Shown here one piece after another: positions 26,927 to 36,874 of a DNA stretch of 46,044 nt. The translations under genes were made by a program, and so were the position numbers. The notes under the pieces are model-generated. The model ran no database searches and had not been told where the DNA came from. It saw only the letters and a program-made list of their open reading frames with translations. The DNA is from Parabacteroides distasonis. Lineage in GTDB: Bacteria; Bacteroidota; Bacteroidia; Bacteroidales; Tannerellaceae. The stretch covers positions 1 to 46,044 of the forward strand of contig NZ_SRYM01000031.1 of NCBI RefSeq assembly GCF_004793765.1, given 5' to 3'. Each line of letters starts with the position of its first letter. Within the stretch, counting starts at the first letter, position 1.

Positions 26927-28030
26927 ATGATGACAAAGAGAGCGAAATGGGGAGTTTCAGCGGCTATCTTATTGATGATAACGGGAATGATCGCTTACCC
27001 TCAATTGAAAAACAAGTTCAAGGCATCCCAAGATGCCGCTTCAGTCGTACCCACACCGGGCACGAGCCAGCGAAACCAGACACTTAACATCAATGCCGAG
27101 GTATTGAAATACCAATCATTAACCGATAAGATCATGAGTACCGGAAGTACCCTTCCGGACGAAGAGGTGGATTTGGCTTTCGAGTCCTCCGGTAAGGTGG
27201 TAGCCATCTATTTCACGGAAGGTACCCACGTAAAGGCGGGCGATCTGTTGGCCAAAATCAATGACAAGCCGCTGCAAGCCCAGCTAAAGAAGCTGGAAGC
27301 CCAAGTCCCTTTGGCCAAGGACCGTGTCTATCGCCAACGTACCTTGCTGGAGAAAGACGCCGTCAGCCAAGAAGCCTACGAGCAAGTAGCCACCGAATAC
27401 GAGAAACTAATGGCGGATATCGAGCTAGTCAAAGCGAATATCGCCCAGACAGAGCTTCGGGCTCCTTTCGACGGGATCATCGGACTTCGCTCCGTGAGTG
27501 AGGGCGCGTATGTTACCTCCTCCTCTTCCGTAATCGCGAAGTTGACCAAGATATCCCCGTTGAAAATCGAGTTCTCCATACCCGAGAGCTATGCGGCCGA
27601 GGTGCATGACGGAACCCCAATCCTATTCCGCATGGAGAAAGGCGGCATGATGCAGAACTATAAGGCGACCGTTTACGCCGTGGAAAGCAAGGTAGACATG
27701 ACGACCCGCACCTTGAAGGTACGTGCCACTTACCCGAATCCGGGCGAGAATATCTTACCCGGCCGTTATACCTCCGTCGAGATCAGCAAGCGGGAGATCA
27801 AGGATGCCCTAGCCATCCCCAGCGAGGCCATTATCCCCGAGATGGGAAAAGACATCGTTTATTTATATAAGAACGGCGTAGCCGAGCCTCAAGAAATCAC
27901 GATCGGTATACGAACCGAAAGCCGTGTACAGGTATTGCAAGGACTGAGCGTGGGCGATACGTTGATCACGTCCGGCGTGATGCAATTGCGTACCAGCATG
28001 AAAGTATCTATTGACAACTTGACTGAATAA
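26927..28030 (+). CDS. RND efflux periplasmic adaptor (membrane fusion protein)
   Basis: 367 residues with an N-terminal membrane anchor (VSAAILLMITGMIAY). Order of domains: lipoyl half (VDLAFESSGKVVAIYFTEGTHVKAGDLLAKI), an alpha-hairpin coiled coil at about 115-160, second lipoyl half (IAQTELRAPFDGIIGLRSVSEGAYV), a beta-barrel and a membrane-proximal domain (AIPSEAIIPEMGKDIVYLYKNG). It bridges the pump and the outer-membrane channel. Start choice between Met codons at 26927 and 26930 is open. It is the first gene of the three-gene efflux operon, 11 bases before the pump gene. Confidence 0.95.
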   Translation: MMTKRAKWGVSAAILLMITGMIAYPQLKNKFKASQDAASVVPTPGTSQRNQTLNINAEVLKYQSLTDKIMSTGSTLPDEEVDLAFESSGKVVAIYFTEGTHVKAGDLLAKINDKPLQAQLKKLEAQVPLAKDRVYRQRTLLEKDAVSQEAYEQVATEYEKLMADIELVKANIAQTELRAPFDGIIGLRSVSEGAYVTSSSSVIAKLTKISPLKIEFSIPESYAAEVHDGTPILFRMEKGGMMQNYKATVYAVESKVDMTTRTLKVRATYPNPGENILPGRYTSVEISKREIKDALAIPSEAIIPEMGKDIVYLYKNGVAEPQEITIGIRTESRVQVLQGLSVGDTLITSGVMQLRTSMKVSIDNLTE

Positions 28031-28041
28031 GGAGAAGAACG

Positions 28042-31000
28042 ATGGCAAATATTTCAGAAACCAGTATAAACCGGCCCGTACTCTCGACAGTGATGATGCT
28101 GGTCATCCTCCTGTTCGGCTTTATCGGTTACCGGTTCCTTGGCGTCCGGGAGTTCCCGAGCGTAGACCAGCCGATTATCTCGGTCAACGTATCTTATCCC
28201 GGAGCGAACGCCGACGTGATCATGAACCAGATCACCGAGCCGTTAGAACAGAATATCAACGGTATCCCGGGTATCCGTTCATTGAGTAGCGTGAGTAGCC
28301 AAGGCAGCAGCCGCATCACGGTAGAGTTCGAGTTGTCCGTGGATATGGAAACGGCGGCAAACGACGTACGTGACAAGGTATCTCGTGCCCAACGCTACCT
28401 TCCCCGCGACTGCGACCCACCTACGGTATCGAAAGCGGACGCCGACGCCTCCCCGATCATGCAGATCGCCATCCGAAGTAACAAACGCTCGTTGATGGAG
28501 TTGAGCGAGATCGCCGAGCTAACGGTGAAAGAGCGTTTGCAGACCATCGAGAACGTGAGTGGCGTGGATATCTGGGGACAAAAACGATATTCCATGCGCC
28601 TATGGCTGGACCCGATCAAGATGGCAGGTTACGGAGTGACCCCGATGGACGTGAAAAACGCTGTCGATAACGAGAACGTGGAGCTTCCCTCCGGTAGTAT
28701 CGAGGGTAATACGATCTCCTTATCTATCCGTACCTTAGGATTGATGCATACCGCCAAGGAATTCAACGATTTAATTATCAAGGAAGACAATAACAACATC
28801 GTGCGCTTCAGCGATATCGGACGTGCGGAGGTAGCCCCCGAGGACTTGCGGAGTTTGCTGAAGAAGAACGGCGAGCCGATGGTTATGACCGTTATCATCC
28901 CCCAACCGGGAGCCAACCATATCGAGATCGCCGACGAGGCCTGCAAGCGTATCGAGCAATTACAAAAGGACTTGCCGGAGGACGTCACGATCGAGATGAT
29001 GTATGACAACACCCGCTTTATCCGGGCCTCTATCGGTGAGGTACAACAGACGATCTACGAGGCTTTCCTCTTGGTCGTATTGATTATCTTCTTGTTCCTC
29101 CGCGACTGGCGGGTCACGCTGGTTCCTGTCGTCGTTATCCCCGTATCGTTGGTAGGCGCTTTCTTCGTGATGTATATCTCCGGATTCTCCATCAACGTAT
29201 TGACGATGTTGGCGGTCGTGCTCTCGGTAGGCCTGGTGGTAGACGACGCGATCGTGGTGGCGGAGAATATATATGTGCGTATCGAGCAAGGTATGTCGCC
29301 GAAAGAGGCGGGTATCGAAGGATCGAAAGAGATCTTCTTCGCCGTGATATCTACCACGATCACCCTGATCTCCGTATTCTTGCCGATCGTTTTTATGGAA
29401 GGTATGACGGGGCGTTTGTTCAAGGAGTTCAGTATCGTGATCGCCGGTTCGGTCGCTATCTCCTCGTTCGTGGCCCTTACGTTCACACCGATGTTGGCTA
29501 CCAAGCTATTGAAGAGGAGAGAGAAGAAAAACTGGTTCTATCGGAAGACCGAGCCGTTCTTCGAGGGATTGAACACGATCTACGCCAAGTCGTTGAACGC
29601 GTTCCTGAACCATAAGATATGGTCGATCCCTATCGTTATCCTTCTCTTCGGATCAATCGGGTACTTCTGGAAGAACATTCGTTCCGAGTTATCGCCTTTG
29701 GAGGACCGTTCCATGATCTCCGTGAATATGCGCGGGCCGGAAGGCGCCACCTTCGAGTTTATCCGCGACTATGCGGATCGTATCGAGCAAATAGCCGACT
29801 CCATCGCTCCCGAGAAGCAATCCATCATGACCCGCTCGTGGGAAGGAGGAGGTTCGATTAACCTCATATTAAGCGATATCAAGGAGCGGGAACGCTCGCA
29901 GATGGAGATCGCCGAGATCTTGTCGAAAGAGGTTCGCAAAGAGACCTTGGCCCGTGCCTTCGTACAGCAGCAATCCACCTTCGGCGGACGACGGGGCGGT
30001 ATGCCTGTCCAATACGTATTACAGGCCCCGACCTTGGATAAACTGCAAGAGTTCCTGCCCACGTTTATGCAAAAGGTGAACGAGAGCCCGGTCTTCCAGA
30101 TGGCGGACGTGAACTTGCGCTTCACCAAGCCGGAGGCACGTATCGAGATCGACCGGGATAAGGCGTCGCTATTGGGTGTCAGCACCCGGAACATCGCCCA
30201 GACCTTGCAATATGCGTTGAGCGGACAGCGTATGGGCTATTTCTATATGAATGGTAAGCAATACCAGATATTGGGCGAGATCAACCGCCAGCAACGAAAT
30301 ACCCCTGTCGATTTAAAATCGATCTATGTACGTAGCAACAATGGGGAAATGATCCAGTTGGATAACTTGGTTAAGGTTACGGAAAACGTAGCGCCGCCCC
30401 AATTGTACCGCTATAACCGTTTCGTATCGGCGACGGTTACCAGTGGATTGAATAAAGGATACACGATCGGCGATGGTCTGGACGAGATGGATCGTATCGC
30501 CTCGGAGGTGCTGGATGGTAGTTTCCGTACCGCCCTTTCCGGCGAGTCGAAAGAGTTCCGTGAGAGTTCTTCCAGTTTGATGTTCGCCATGATCTTGGCC
30601 TTATTGATGATTTATTTGGTATTGGCCGCCCAGTTCGAGAGTTTCAAAGACCCGTTGGTAGTGATGTTCACCGTACCTTTGGCTATCGCCGGCGCATTGA
30701 TGTTCATGAGTTATTCGGGTATCACGATGAATATATTCAGCCAGATCGGTATCATTATGTTGATTGGTTTGGTGGCGAAGAACGGTATCTTGATCGTAGA
30801 GTTCGCCAATCAGCGGCAAGAGTCGGGATTTGGTTTGCCGGAAGCGATCCGATCGTCCGCGACCCAGCGTCTGCGCCCGATCTTGATGACCAGCGTATCG
30901 ACCATCCTCGGTTTGGTACCGTTGGTATACGCTACTGGCGAGGGTGCCCAAGGGCGTATCGCCATGGGTGTAGCGGTAGTAGGCGGAATGTTGGTATCCA

Positions 31001-31077
31001 CCTTCTTGACCTTGTTTATCGTACCGGCCATGTATTCGTTTATATCCACCGACCGGAAAAAGAACATTACTGAATAA
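28042..31077 (+). CDS. RND-family efflux pump (HAE-1/AcrB-like), inner membrane
   Basis: 1011 residues, usual length for the family. The N-terminus (ISETSINRPVLSTVMMLVILLFG) is the first helix, and the porter domain starts at VSYPGANADVIMNQITEPLEQNINGI. The helix 4 motif GLVVDDAIVVAENIYVRIEQG carries the two adjacent Asp residues of proton relay. The second half repeats the fold (LMIYLVLAAQFESFKDPLVVMFTVPLA, GLVAKNGILIVEFANQ, RPILMTSVSTILGLVPL). It exports drugs, bile acids or other amphiphiles using the proton gradient; the substrate cannot be told from sequence. It is cotranscribed with the adaptor and outer membrane factor. Confidence 0.96.
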   Translation: MANISETSINRPVLSTVMMLVILLFGFIGYRFLGVREFPSVDQPIISVNVSYPGANADVIMNQITEPLEQNINGIPGIRSLSSVSSQGSSRITVEFELSVDMETAANDVRDKVSRAQRYLPRDCDPPTVSKADADASPIMQIAIRSNKRSLMELSEIAELTVKERLQTIENVSGVDIWGQKRYSMRLWLDPIKMAGYGVTPMDVKNAVDNENVELPSGSIEGNTISLSIRTLGLMHTAKEFNDLIIKEDNNNIVRFSDIGRAEVAPEDLRSLLKKNGEPMVMTVIIPQPGANHIEIADEACKRIEQLQKDLPEDVTIEMMYDNTRFIRASIGEVQQTIYEAFLLVVLIIFLFLRDWRVTLVPVVVIPVSLVGAFFVMYISGFSINVLTMLAVVLSVGLVVDDAIVVAENIYVRIEQGMSPKEAGIEGSKEIFFAVISTTITLISVFLPIVFMEGMTGRLFKEFSIVIAGSVAISSFVALTFTPMLATKLLKRREKKNWFYRKTEPFFEGLNTIYAKSLNAFLNHKIWSIPIVILLFGSIGYFWKNIRSELSPLEDRSMISVNMRGPEGATFEFIRDYADRIEQIADSIAPEKQSIMTRSWEGGGSINLILSDIKERERSQMEIAEILSKEVRKETLARAFVQQQSTFGGRRGGMPVQYVLQAPTLDKLQEFLPTFMQKVNESPVFQMADVNLRFTKPEARIEIDRDKASLLGVSTRNIAQTLQYALSGQRMGYFYMNGKQYQILGEINRQQRNTPVDLKSIYVRSNNGEMIQLDNLVKVTENVAPPQLYRYNRFVSATVTSGLNKGYTIGDGLDEMDRIASEVLDGSFRTALSGESKEFRESSSSLMFAMILALLMIYLVLAAQFESFKDPLVVMFTVPLAIAGALMFMSYSGITMNIFSQIGIIMLIGLVAKNGILIVEFANQRQESGFGLPEAIRSSATQRLRPILMTSVSTILGLVPLVYATGEGAQGRIAMGVAVVGGMLVSTFLTLFIVPAMYSFISTDRKKNITE

Positions 31078-31088
31078 TAAATAAACAC

Positions 31089-32432
31089 ATGAATAAGTAC
31101 CTATATACATTACTATTGGCCGTCTCCTCCCTCTTTATGGCGGAGGCGCAGCAACTATTCGACCTGAGACGGTGTATAGAGACTGGATTGCAACAGAACT
31201 ACTCCATCCGTATCATTCGTAACGAGCAACAGATCAGCGACAATAACGCCACCCCGGGAAACGCCGGTTATCTGCCTACCGTAGATATGAGCGGCGGATT
31301 CAGCGGAAATATCAACAACAACCGTAACAGCCTGCAAGACGGATCGATCGAGAAGGCGAATGGTATAAACAGCGAGACGGGCAACATCGGACTAAACGTT
31401 AACTGGACGGTTTTCGACGGTTTTGGTATCCAAGCCGAATACGCACGCTTGAAAGAATTACAGCGAATGGGGGAATTGAACACCCGCATGACCATCGAGG
31501 ATTTCGTAGCCAACCTTTCCAGCGAGTACTACAACCTGATCCGGCAGAAAATCCGCCTGCGTAACCTCCGTTCCACCTTGGATCTTTCCAAAGAGCGTTT
31601 ACGGATCGTGGAAGAACGGTATTATATCGGTTCCATGTCCCGTCTGGACTTGCAACAGGCTCAAGTGGACTTCAACTCGGATAGCTCCAAGGTATTAAAC
31701 CAATTGGAGGTCGTGCATACCTCCCGTATCCGCCTGAACGAGTTGATGGCATTAAACAATGTGGAGGAGGAAATCCAGATCAAGGACTCCTTGATCTACC
31801 CGAACCCGTTCCTCGACGAGGTAGATCTATGGAAGAATACCCTCGAAGCCAACGCCTCGCTCCTGATCGCCCAAAAGAACCAGACATTGTCCGAGCTTGA
31901 TTATAAAAAGGTAAAAAGCCGCTATTATCCCTATGTCAAGCTGAACGCAGGCTACGGCTACACGGCGAACTGGACGGAAGTGGGCAATTACGACCTCCAA
32001 CAACGGCTGGGGCTTAATTACGGCGTGACCATCGGTATGAGCCTCTTCGACGGTTTCAACCGGAAACGAGAGCAACGCAACGCCCGCATCCAAATCGAAA
32101 ACAAACAATTGCGCATCCAAGAACTGGAACTTGCCCTGCGTGCGGATATGAGCAACTTCTGGATGGCCTATAAAAACAACCTCGACCTATGGAGCCTAGA
32201 AAAAGAGAATCTCGTAGCCGCCCAAGAGAACTATCGGATCGCAATCGACCGCTATAAACTCGGCGAGCTGTCCGGTATTGAATTGCGTGAGGCGCAAAAC
32301 AGTCTGCTGGAAGCGGAAGAGCGTCTTTCCGTGGCGGAATACTCCACCAAGATCTGTGAGATCTCGCTGCTTCAATTAAGCGGGCAGATATTAACCTATA
32401 TCCGCCCTGAACCGGAGAAAGCCAGTTTCTAA
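31089..32432 (+). CDS. TolC-family outer membrane factor of the efflux operon
   Basis: 447 residues with a signal peptide ending at MAEAQ. Two OEP repeats are visible: LRRCIETGLQQNYSIRIIRNEQQISDN starts the first, and VDLWKNTLEANASLLIAQKNQTLSELDYKKVKSRYYPYV the second. The family marks SRLDLQQAQVDFNSDS and LGELSGIELREAQNSLLEAEERL are the coiled-coil ends. It forms the trimeric channel docking with the adaptor. It begins 11 bases after the pump gene and is the last gene of the operon; its stop is followed within 2 bases by a 22-bp palindromic array. Confidence 0.95.
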   Translation: MNKYLYTLLLAVSSLFMAEAQQLFDLRRCIETGLQQNYSIRIIRNEQQISDNNATPGNAGYLPTVDMSGGFSGNINNNRNSLQDGSIEKANGINSETGNIGLNVNWTVFDGFGIQAEYARLKELQRMGELNTRMTIEDFVANLSSEYYNLIRQKIRLRNLRSTLDLSKERLRIVEERYYIGSMSRLDLQQAQVDFNSDSSKVLNQLEVVHTSRIRLNELMALNNVEEEIQIKDSLIYPNPFLDEVDLWKNTLEANASLLIAQKNQTLSELDYKKVKSRYYPYVKLNAGYGYTANWTEVGNYDLQQRLGLNYGVTIGMSLFDGFNRKREQRNARIQIENKQLRIQELELALRADMSNFWMAYKNNLDLWSLEKENLVAAQENYRIAIDRYKLGELSGIELREAQNSLLEAEERLSVAEYSTKICEISLLQLSGQILTYIRPEPEKASF

Positions 32433-32433
32433 G

Positions 32434-32530
32434 ATAAAGGCCAGTGCCACGCCTATGGCACGACTGTGGCACTGCGATGGCACGCTGGTGCCACCGTTAT
32501 GGCACGGGTGTGCCATCCGCATGGCACAAG
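32434..32530. repeat. Tandem array: about 4.5 units of 22 bp, TGGCAC-N4-GTGCCA core
   Basis: Units start at 32434 (left half degraded), 32456, 32478, 32500 and 32522 (half unit), 22 bases apart. Units at 32478 and 32500 have perfect 16-base inverted repeats TGGCAC-N4-GTGCCA; spacers are TGCGA-like, CCGTTA and TCCGCA. The core resembles that of the array at the other end of the efflux operon (26632-26787), but with GC-rich arms. It follows the last gene of the operon directly, so it would be in its 3' untranslated RNA. Confidence 0.88.
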
Positions 32531-32632
32531 TCATTATAACCCCGTTTAATGACTAGAGGCTTATGCTAATTGCGTTTTTTTATGTAAGTTCGCGGTAAAT
32601 GGCAAGGTCTCATTGCCCAATGACAAAAAGAA

Positions 32633-33424
32633 ATGCAAATACTACCAAAGGTTAATACATTACGAAAAGGATCGCTCTTGTACCGCAGCATCCGTTACCG
32701 TAAAGGATTCGGAGTACATTCGCCTTTCGTTTTTAACCTCATCACGAAGGTCATCGAGGAAAAATGCTCCTATTATAGTTTCTATGATATAGAGCTTTTA
32801 CGTAAGCAGTTATCATTCAGGGAAGGAGAGATCACCTATCCAGACCGGCAGAACAAAGGGAAACGAAAGACCCGTTCCATCAGCGAGATCGTAAAACGGG
32901 AATCCATCCGGCCCAAGCATGGCGCCTTATTATTCCGTTTGACAAACTATTTCAAGTCCAAGAATATCCTCCAGATAGGAACCACGATGGGGTTGTCTAC
33001 CTTATATCTAACCTCCTATGCCACGGGATTGAGATGTATCGCCTTGGAAAATGTACCGGAATTCGCCACGATTGCCCGTCAAGCATTCGCTAAAGAGGGA
33101 CGTAATCCCGTCGATTTGCGTATCGGTAATTATAAGGACTTGCTTCCCCAAGCCTTAAATGACATAAATAGCTTAGATTTTGTTTTTTTCAACACTTTAT
33201 ATGAACAACATAACAACCTCTGGCTGTTTAATGAATGTATGAAATACGCGCACAACGATACGGTATTCGTTTTTGAGGGAATCAAGGCGAGCCGTAAGAT
33301 GCGTGAACTTTGGGAAGAGATCTGCGCATGTCCGGAAGTGACGGTCACCTTAGATCTTTACTCGCTAGGGATTGTCTTATTCAACAAGAAATTGCACAAA
33401 CGAGATTATATTGTTTATTTTTAG
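32633..33424 (+). CDS. Class I SAM-dependent methyltransferase
   Basis: 263 residues, no signal. The N-terminal [27 protein letters not shown] is a conserved beginning of a Bacteroidetes methyltransferase family. A Rossmann-type SAM site is visible at [29 protein letters not shown] (motif I with a GTTMG loop and an acidic end to strand 2), and SLDFVFFN is the motif after it, resembling O-methyltransferase type 3. The substrate is unknown. It is 20 bases upstream of the cobalamin adenosyltransferase gene and likely cotranscribed. TAAGTTCG at 32585, one base from TAnnTTTG, may be the promoter box. Confidence 0.82.
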   Translation: MQILPKVNTLRKGSLLYRSIRYRKGFGVHSPFVFNLITKVIEEKCSYYSFYDIELLRKQLSFREGEITYPDRQNKGKRKTRSISEIVKRESIRPKHGALLFRLTNYFKSKNILQIGTTMGLSTLYLTSYATGLRCIALENVPEFATIARQAFAKEGRNPVDLRIGNYKDLLPQALNDINSLDFVFFNTLYEQHNNLWLFNECMKYAHNDTVFVFEGIKASRKMRELWEEICACPEVTVTLDLYSLGIVLFNKKLHKRDYIVYF

Positions 33425-33443
33425 GATTCAAAACAAGTCAGAT

Positions 33444-34007
33444 ATGAAGAAGAGTATGATCTATACCAGAACAGGCGATAAAGGAACCACTTCACTGGTA
33501 GGTGGACAACGCGTATCGAAAGCGCACGATCGGATCGAGAGCTATGGCACCGTAGATGAGCTGAACTCCTTTATCGGATTATTAATCACGGCCTTGAATG
33601 ATGAGAAAGACACTGATTTCTTATCATTCATCCAGCATAAGCTATTCACGATCGGTTCTTACCTAGCCACGGATCAAGCGACCACGGAATTGAAGATCGA
33701 GAGCAAGATAACGCCCGAGAGCATCGAGCGTATCGAGCGGGAGATAGACCGCCTGGATAACGAGCTGCCCAAAATGCATGCGTTCATCCTACCGGGAGGA
33801 TGCCGCTCGGCCGCCCTCGCACACGTTTGCCGGACCGTTTGCCGCCGTGCCGAGCGACAAATTTATCGCTTAGCCGAGAATTGCCCCGTTGAGGAGCCTG
33901 TATTGATATTTATGAACCGTTTATCGGATTATTTCTTCGTTCTGGCACGAAAAGAATGCATAAATAATAACGGTAAAGAAATTATTTGGGATTATACTTG
34001 CGTATAA
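33444..34007 (+). CDS. Cob(I)yrinic acid a,c-diamide adenosyltransferase (PduO type)
   Basis: 187 residues from the ATG at 33444; the frame is open upstream but overlaps the methyltransferase, and [18 protein letters not shown] is the family start. The ATP-binding [14 protein letters not shown], the [14 protein letters not shown] motif and the cobalamin-side [13 protein letters not shown] with [14 protein letters not shown] are all present. It transfers the adenosyl group of ATP to cob(I)alamin (or cobinamide forms), making adenosylcobalamin for enzymes such as methylmalonyl-CoA mutase. Length is typical. Confidence 0.94.
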   Translation: MKKSMIYTRTGDKGTTSLVGGQRVSKAHDRIESYGTVDELNSFIGLLITALNDEKDTDFLSFIQHKLFTIGSYLATDQATTELKIESKITPESIERIEREIDRLDNELPKMHAFILPGGCRSAALAHVCRTVCRRAERQIYRLAENCPVEEPVLIFMNRLSDYFFVLARKECINNNGKEIIWDYTCV

Positions 34008-34078
34008 TAAATAAAGTCATATTTTCGCGGAAAAATAGAGAACCAAATCGCTCCGGCGATTATTAATACTTGACAGCT

Positions 34079-34300
34079 ATGTATTGGACATTAGAGTTAG
34101 CTTCAAAATTGGAAGACGCACCCTGGCCTGCGACTAAGGATGAACTTATTGACTATGCACAACGTTCTGGTGCGCCATTAGAAGTGATTGAGAATTTGCA
34201 GGAAATGGAAGATGAAGGCGAGATTTACGAATGCATGGAAGACATCTGGCCGGATTATCCAAGTAAAGAAGACTTTTTCTTCAACGAGGAAGAATACTAG
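34079..34300 (+). CDS. DUF2795-family small acidic protein
   Basis: 73 residues from ATG 34079 (MYWTLELASKLEDAPWPATKDELIDYAQRSGAPLEVIENL); an upstream TTG in the same frame at 34070 is less likely. The domain is a short helical module, WPATKDELIDYAQRSGAP...VIENLQEMEDEGE, followed by an acidic tail with EDIWPDYPSKEDF. Highly conserved in Bacteroidetes; function unknown. TATTTTCG at 34020-34027 may be its -7 box. A strong terminator follows at 34335. Confidence 0.85.
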   Translation: MYWTLELASKLEDAPWPATKDELIDYAQRSGAPLEVIENLQEMEDEGEIYECMEDIWPDYPSKEDFFFNEEEY

Positions 34301-34334
34301 TTCAATTGAGAATTAAAAATTAAGAAATATAAAG

Positions 34335-34379
34335 AACGAGGTGGCGGACGATCGGGCTCCCCTGCCTCGTTGCTTTTTT
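34335..34379 (+). terminator. Terminator after the DUF2795 gene
   Basis: AACGAGG and CCTCGTT pair around a GC-rich 23-base loop that can pair further, and GCTTTTTT follows. It separates the adenosyltransferase/DUF2795 genes from the T9SS operon. Confidence 0.75.
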
Positions 34380-34441
34380 GTGAAAATACAATTTATCCGG
34401 ATTTGCTGCGTTTGTAGTTACAACGCGAAGTGAATGTTTAA

Positions 34442-35389
34442 ATGAGAAGACGTCTTCTTTCGATCCTGATCCTTTTGTGTACCTGTGCGGGAATCGTACG
34501 GGCGCAATATGACGCACGCTTAAGTCAATATTTCATGGCGAAACCGTATTATAACCCGGCGGTGGCCGGAGCAACGGAGGATTTGAATATATTGGCTCTC
34601 GCTCGCATGGAGATGGTCGGAGTGCATGGGGCACCCATGTCGTTTTTCATTACGGCGGATATGCCACTCACTTTAGGCAAGACGAATCACGGTGTCGGAT
34701 TGGTTGTATTTACCGAGGCGATCGGACTTTTCCAGAATACGCATGTAGGGGCGCAATACGCTTATAAGTATAAATTATTCGGGGGAGTCTTGAGCGGAGG
34801 TCTGCAAATCGGTTTAGTCAACCAATCGTTCGACGGAACCAAGGTGATAAAGGTTGAGTCCGAATACCATCAAGAGACCGATGCCGCCATTCCTGTAGAG
34901 CAGGTCAGCGGCATGGGGTTGGATATGAACTTCGGTATTTACTATACCCATAAACAGTTTTACGCCGGGTTTGGCATGACGCATATCACCCAACCGGAGC
35001 TTCAACTGGACGAGAACGCCTATACCTATATAGGTCGTTCACTTAATCTAATGGGTGGATACAATATTCAATTAAAGAATCCGTTGATAGAATTACAGCC
35101 CTCGGTGTTCTTGCTGACAGACATGCAAAGCTTTCACGCGGATATTACCGCTAGGCTGGAATATAATAAGATGTTTAATGGTGGTTTTTCCTATCGGGTG
35201 AATGAATCGGTGGGCATCATGTTCGGCGTAAAGCTAGGTCGTTTCCATGCGGGTTACGCCTTTGATTTCCCGACCACGGCGCTAGGCCGGGCAAGTAGCG
35301 GCAGCCACGAGCTATGTATCAAGTACGCCTTAAAGCTGAACAAGACGAAGACAGGAAAAAATAGACATAAAAGTGTACGTATATTATAG
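34442..35389 (+). CDS. porP: T9SS outer-membrane protein PorP/SprF family
   Basis: 315 residues with a Sec signal (LLSILILLCTCAGIVRAQ). PorP/SprF signature: YDARLSQYFMAKPYYNPAVAGATEDLNILALAR, then beta strands (HTHVGAQYAYKY-like pattern, GGLQIGLVNQSFDG) and FHAGYAFDFPTTALG near the end. It is an outer-membrane beta-barrel-type component that associates with the PorK/PorN ring. It is the first gene of the porPKLMN operon, 3 bases before porK. Confidence 0.93.
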   Translation: MRRRLLSILILLCTCAGIVRAQYDARLSQYFMAKPYYNPAVAGATEDLNILALARMEMVGVHGAPMSFFITADMPLTLGKTNHGVGLVVFTEAIGLFQNTHVGAQYAYKYKLFGGVLSGGLQIGLVNQSFDGTKVIKVESEYHQETDAAIPVEQVSGMGLDMNFGIYYTHKQFYAGFGMTHITQPELQLDENAYTYIGRSLNLMGGYNIQLKNPLIELQPSVFLLTDMQSFHADITARLEYNKMFNGGFSYRVNESVGIMFGVKLGRFHAGYAFDFPTTALGRASSGSHELCIKYALKLNKTKTGKNRHKSVRIL

Positions 35390-35392
35390 TAT

Positions 35393-36823
35393 ATGAAAAA
35401 AGTATTATTAGTACTTGTAACGGTAGCCTTGCTTACCTCCTCCTGCGGTAAATCTCTCCGGAGTGCCGGCGGTGAGGTGACAGGTGTCAGATCGGTAGCG
35501 TTCAATGAACCAGCGCCGTATGGAATGGTCTTGGTTAAAAGAGGTTCATTCGAGATGGGTCCCTCCGACAAGGATTCCTTGTGGGGAATCATGCCGGAGA
35601 CAAAAGGGGTCTCTTTCGACGCGTTCTGGATGGATCAGACAGAGGTAACGAACGCCAAATATCGCCAGTTCGTTTATTGGGTGAGGGACTCTATTATCCG
35701 TGAACGCTTGGCGGATCCGGCTTATGGAGGCAACGATCTGTTCAAGATCACGGAAGACCGTTACGGGGAGCCTGTCACTCCGCATTTGGACTGGAACCGT
35801 CCGATTCCTTGGAGACGGGCGAACGAGGATGAGCAACGTGCGATAGAAAGTGTCTATTACACGAATCCCGTTACCGGAGAGAAAGGTTTGGACCCTAAAC
35901 AAATGATCTATAAATACGAGTGGTACGACTATACCGCCGCCGCCCTCCGCAAGAATCAGTTGAACCCGGTGGACCGAGTTCGTAATACGGATATTCAGGT
36001 AGATCCGAACGAGGTAGTCATGATCTCCAAGGATACCGCTTACATCGATGATGAAGGACGTGTAATCAACGAAACGATCACCCGCCCGTTAAGCAGCGAA
36101 TGGGATTTCTTGAATACCCGTATCGTCAATATCTACCCGGACGAGAATTGCTGGGTGAACGATTTCAAGAATGCGTACAACGAGCCATATACCCGTATGT
36201 ATTTCTCTCATCCGGGTTACGATGATTATCCCGTAGTCGGTGTTTCTTGGGAACAAGCGACTGCCTTCTGCGTATGGCGCACGAATTTATACAAAGAGTC
36301 TTTGAGCTTACCTCCGGGGCAATTGGTAGAGCCGTTCCGCCTTCCGTCCGAGGGAGAATGGGAATATGCCGCCCGTACGGGTAAGAATGAGAATAAGTTC
36401 CCTTGGTCTACCGACGAGCTGCAAGACAGCAAAGGTTGTTTCTTGGGTAACTTCAAGCCGGGTAAAGGTAATTATACGGAGGATGGCCATTTGATTACGT
36501 CTCGTGTAGGCTCTTTTGCCCCGAATGAGTTCGGGTTATACGATATGGCAGGAAACGTGGCGGAATGGACTTCAACGTCCTACTCCGAGTCTGGCCCGAG
36601 CCAAATGAGCGACATGAATCCGGATCTGCGTTACAACGCCGCCAAGAACGATCCCTACGCCATGAAAAAGAAAGTAGTGCGAGGAGGTTCATGGAAAGAT
36701 GTCTCACAATTTATCCGTTCGGACATGCGTACTTTCGAGTTTCAGAACGAGAGCCGTTCTTACATCGGTTTCCGTTGCGCACGTACCCAAATAGGATTCT
36801 CTCGCTCCAAAGGAAAGAAATAA
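35393..36823 (+). CDS. porK: T9SS outer-membrane ring lipoprotein PorK/GldK
   Basis: 476 residues. The lipobox is LLTSSC with Cys18. The protein has the formylglycine-generating-enzyme/sulfatase-modifying fold used structurally in GldK: GMVLVKRGSFEMGPSDKDSLWG, FDAFWMDQTEVTNAKYRQFV, PVVGVSWEQATAFCVWR, FRLPSEGEWEYAARTG, LYDMAGNVAEWTST and VVRGGSWKDVSQFIRS. PorK forms the periplasmic ring with PorN under the outer membrane. No sulfatase gene is near, so an enzymatic role is unlikely. Confidence 0.95.
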   Translation: MKKVLLVLVTVALLTSSCGKSLRSAGGEVTGVRSVAFNEPAPYGMVLVKRGSFEMGPSDKDSLWGIMPETKGVSFDAFWMDQTEVTNAKYRQFVYWVRDSIIRERLADPAYGGNDLFKITEDRYGEPVTPHLDWNRPIPWRRANEDEQRAIESVYYTNPVTGEKGLDPKQMIYKYEWYDYTAAALRKNQLNPVDRVRNTDIQVDPNEVVMISKDTAYIDDEGRVINETITRPLSSEWDFLNTRIVNIYPDENCWVNDFKNAYNEPYTRMYFSHPGYDDYPVVGVSWEQATAFCVWRTNLYKESLSLPPGQLVEPFRLPSEGEWEYAARTGKNENKFPWSTDELQDSKGCFLGNFKPGKGNYTEDGHLITSRVGSFAPNEFGLYDMAGNVAEWTSTSYSESGPSQMSDMNPDLRYNAAKNDPYAMKKKVVRGGSWKDVSQFIRSDMRTFEFQNESRSYIGFRCARTQIGFSRSKGKK

Positions 36824-36874
36824 GCGGGAATTATAAATTTAAATTTTTGAATCATTTAAGACAATAATACAACG

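Noticed and set aside
35393-36823. Formylglycine-generating enzyme that activates sulfatases
   Set aside because: The fold is shared, but the position between porP and porL and the lipoprotein signal identify PorK/GldK, and no sulfatase gene is present.
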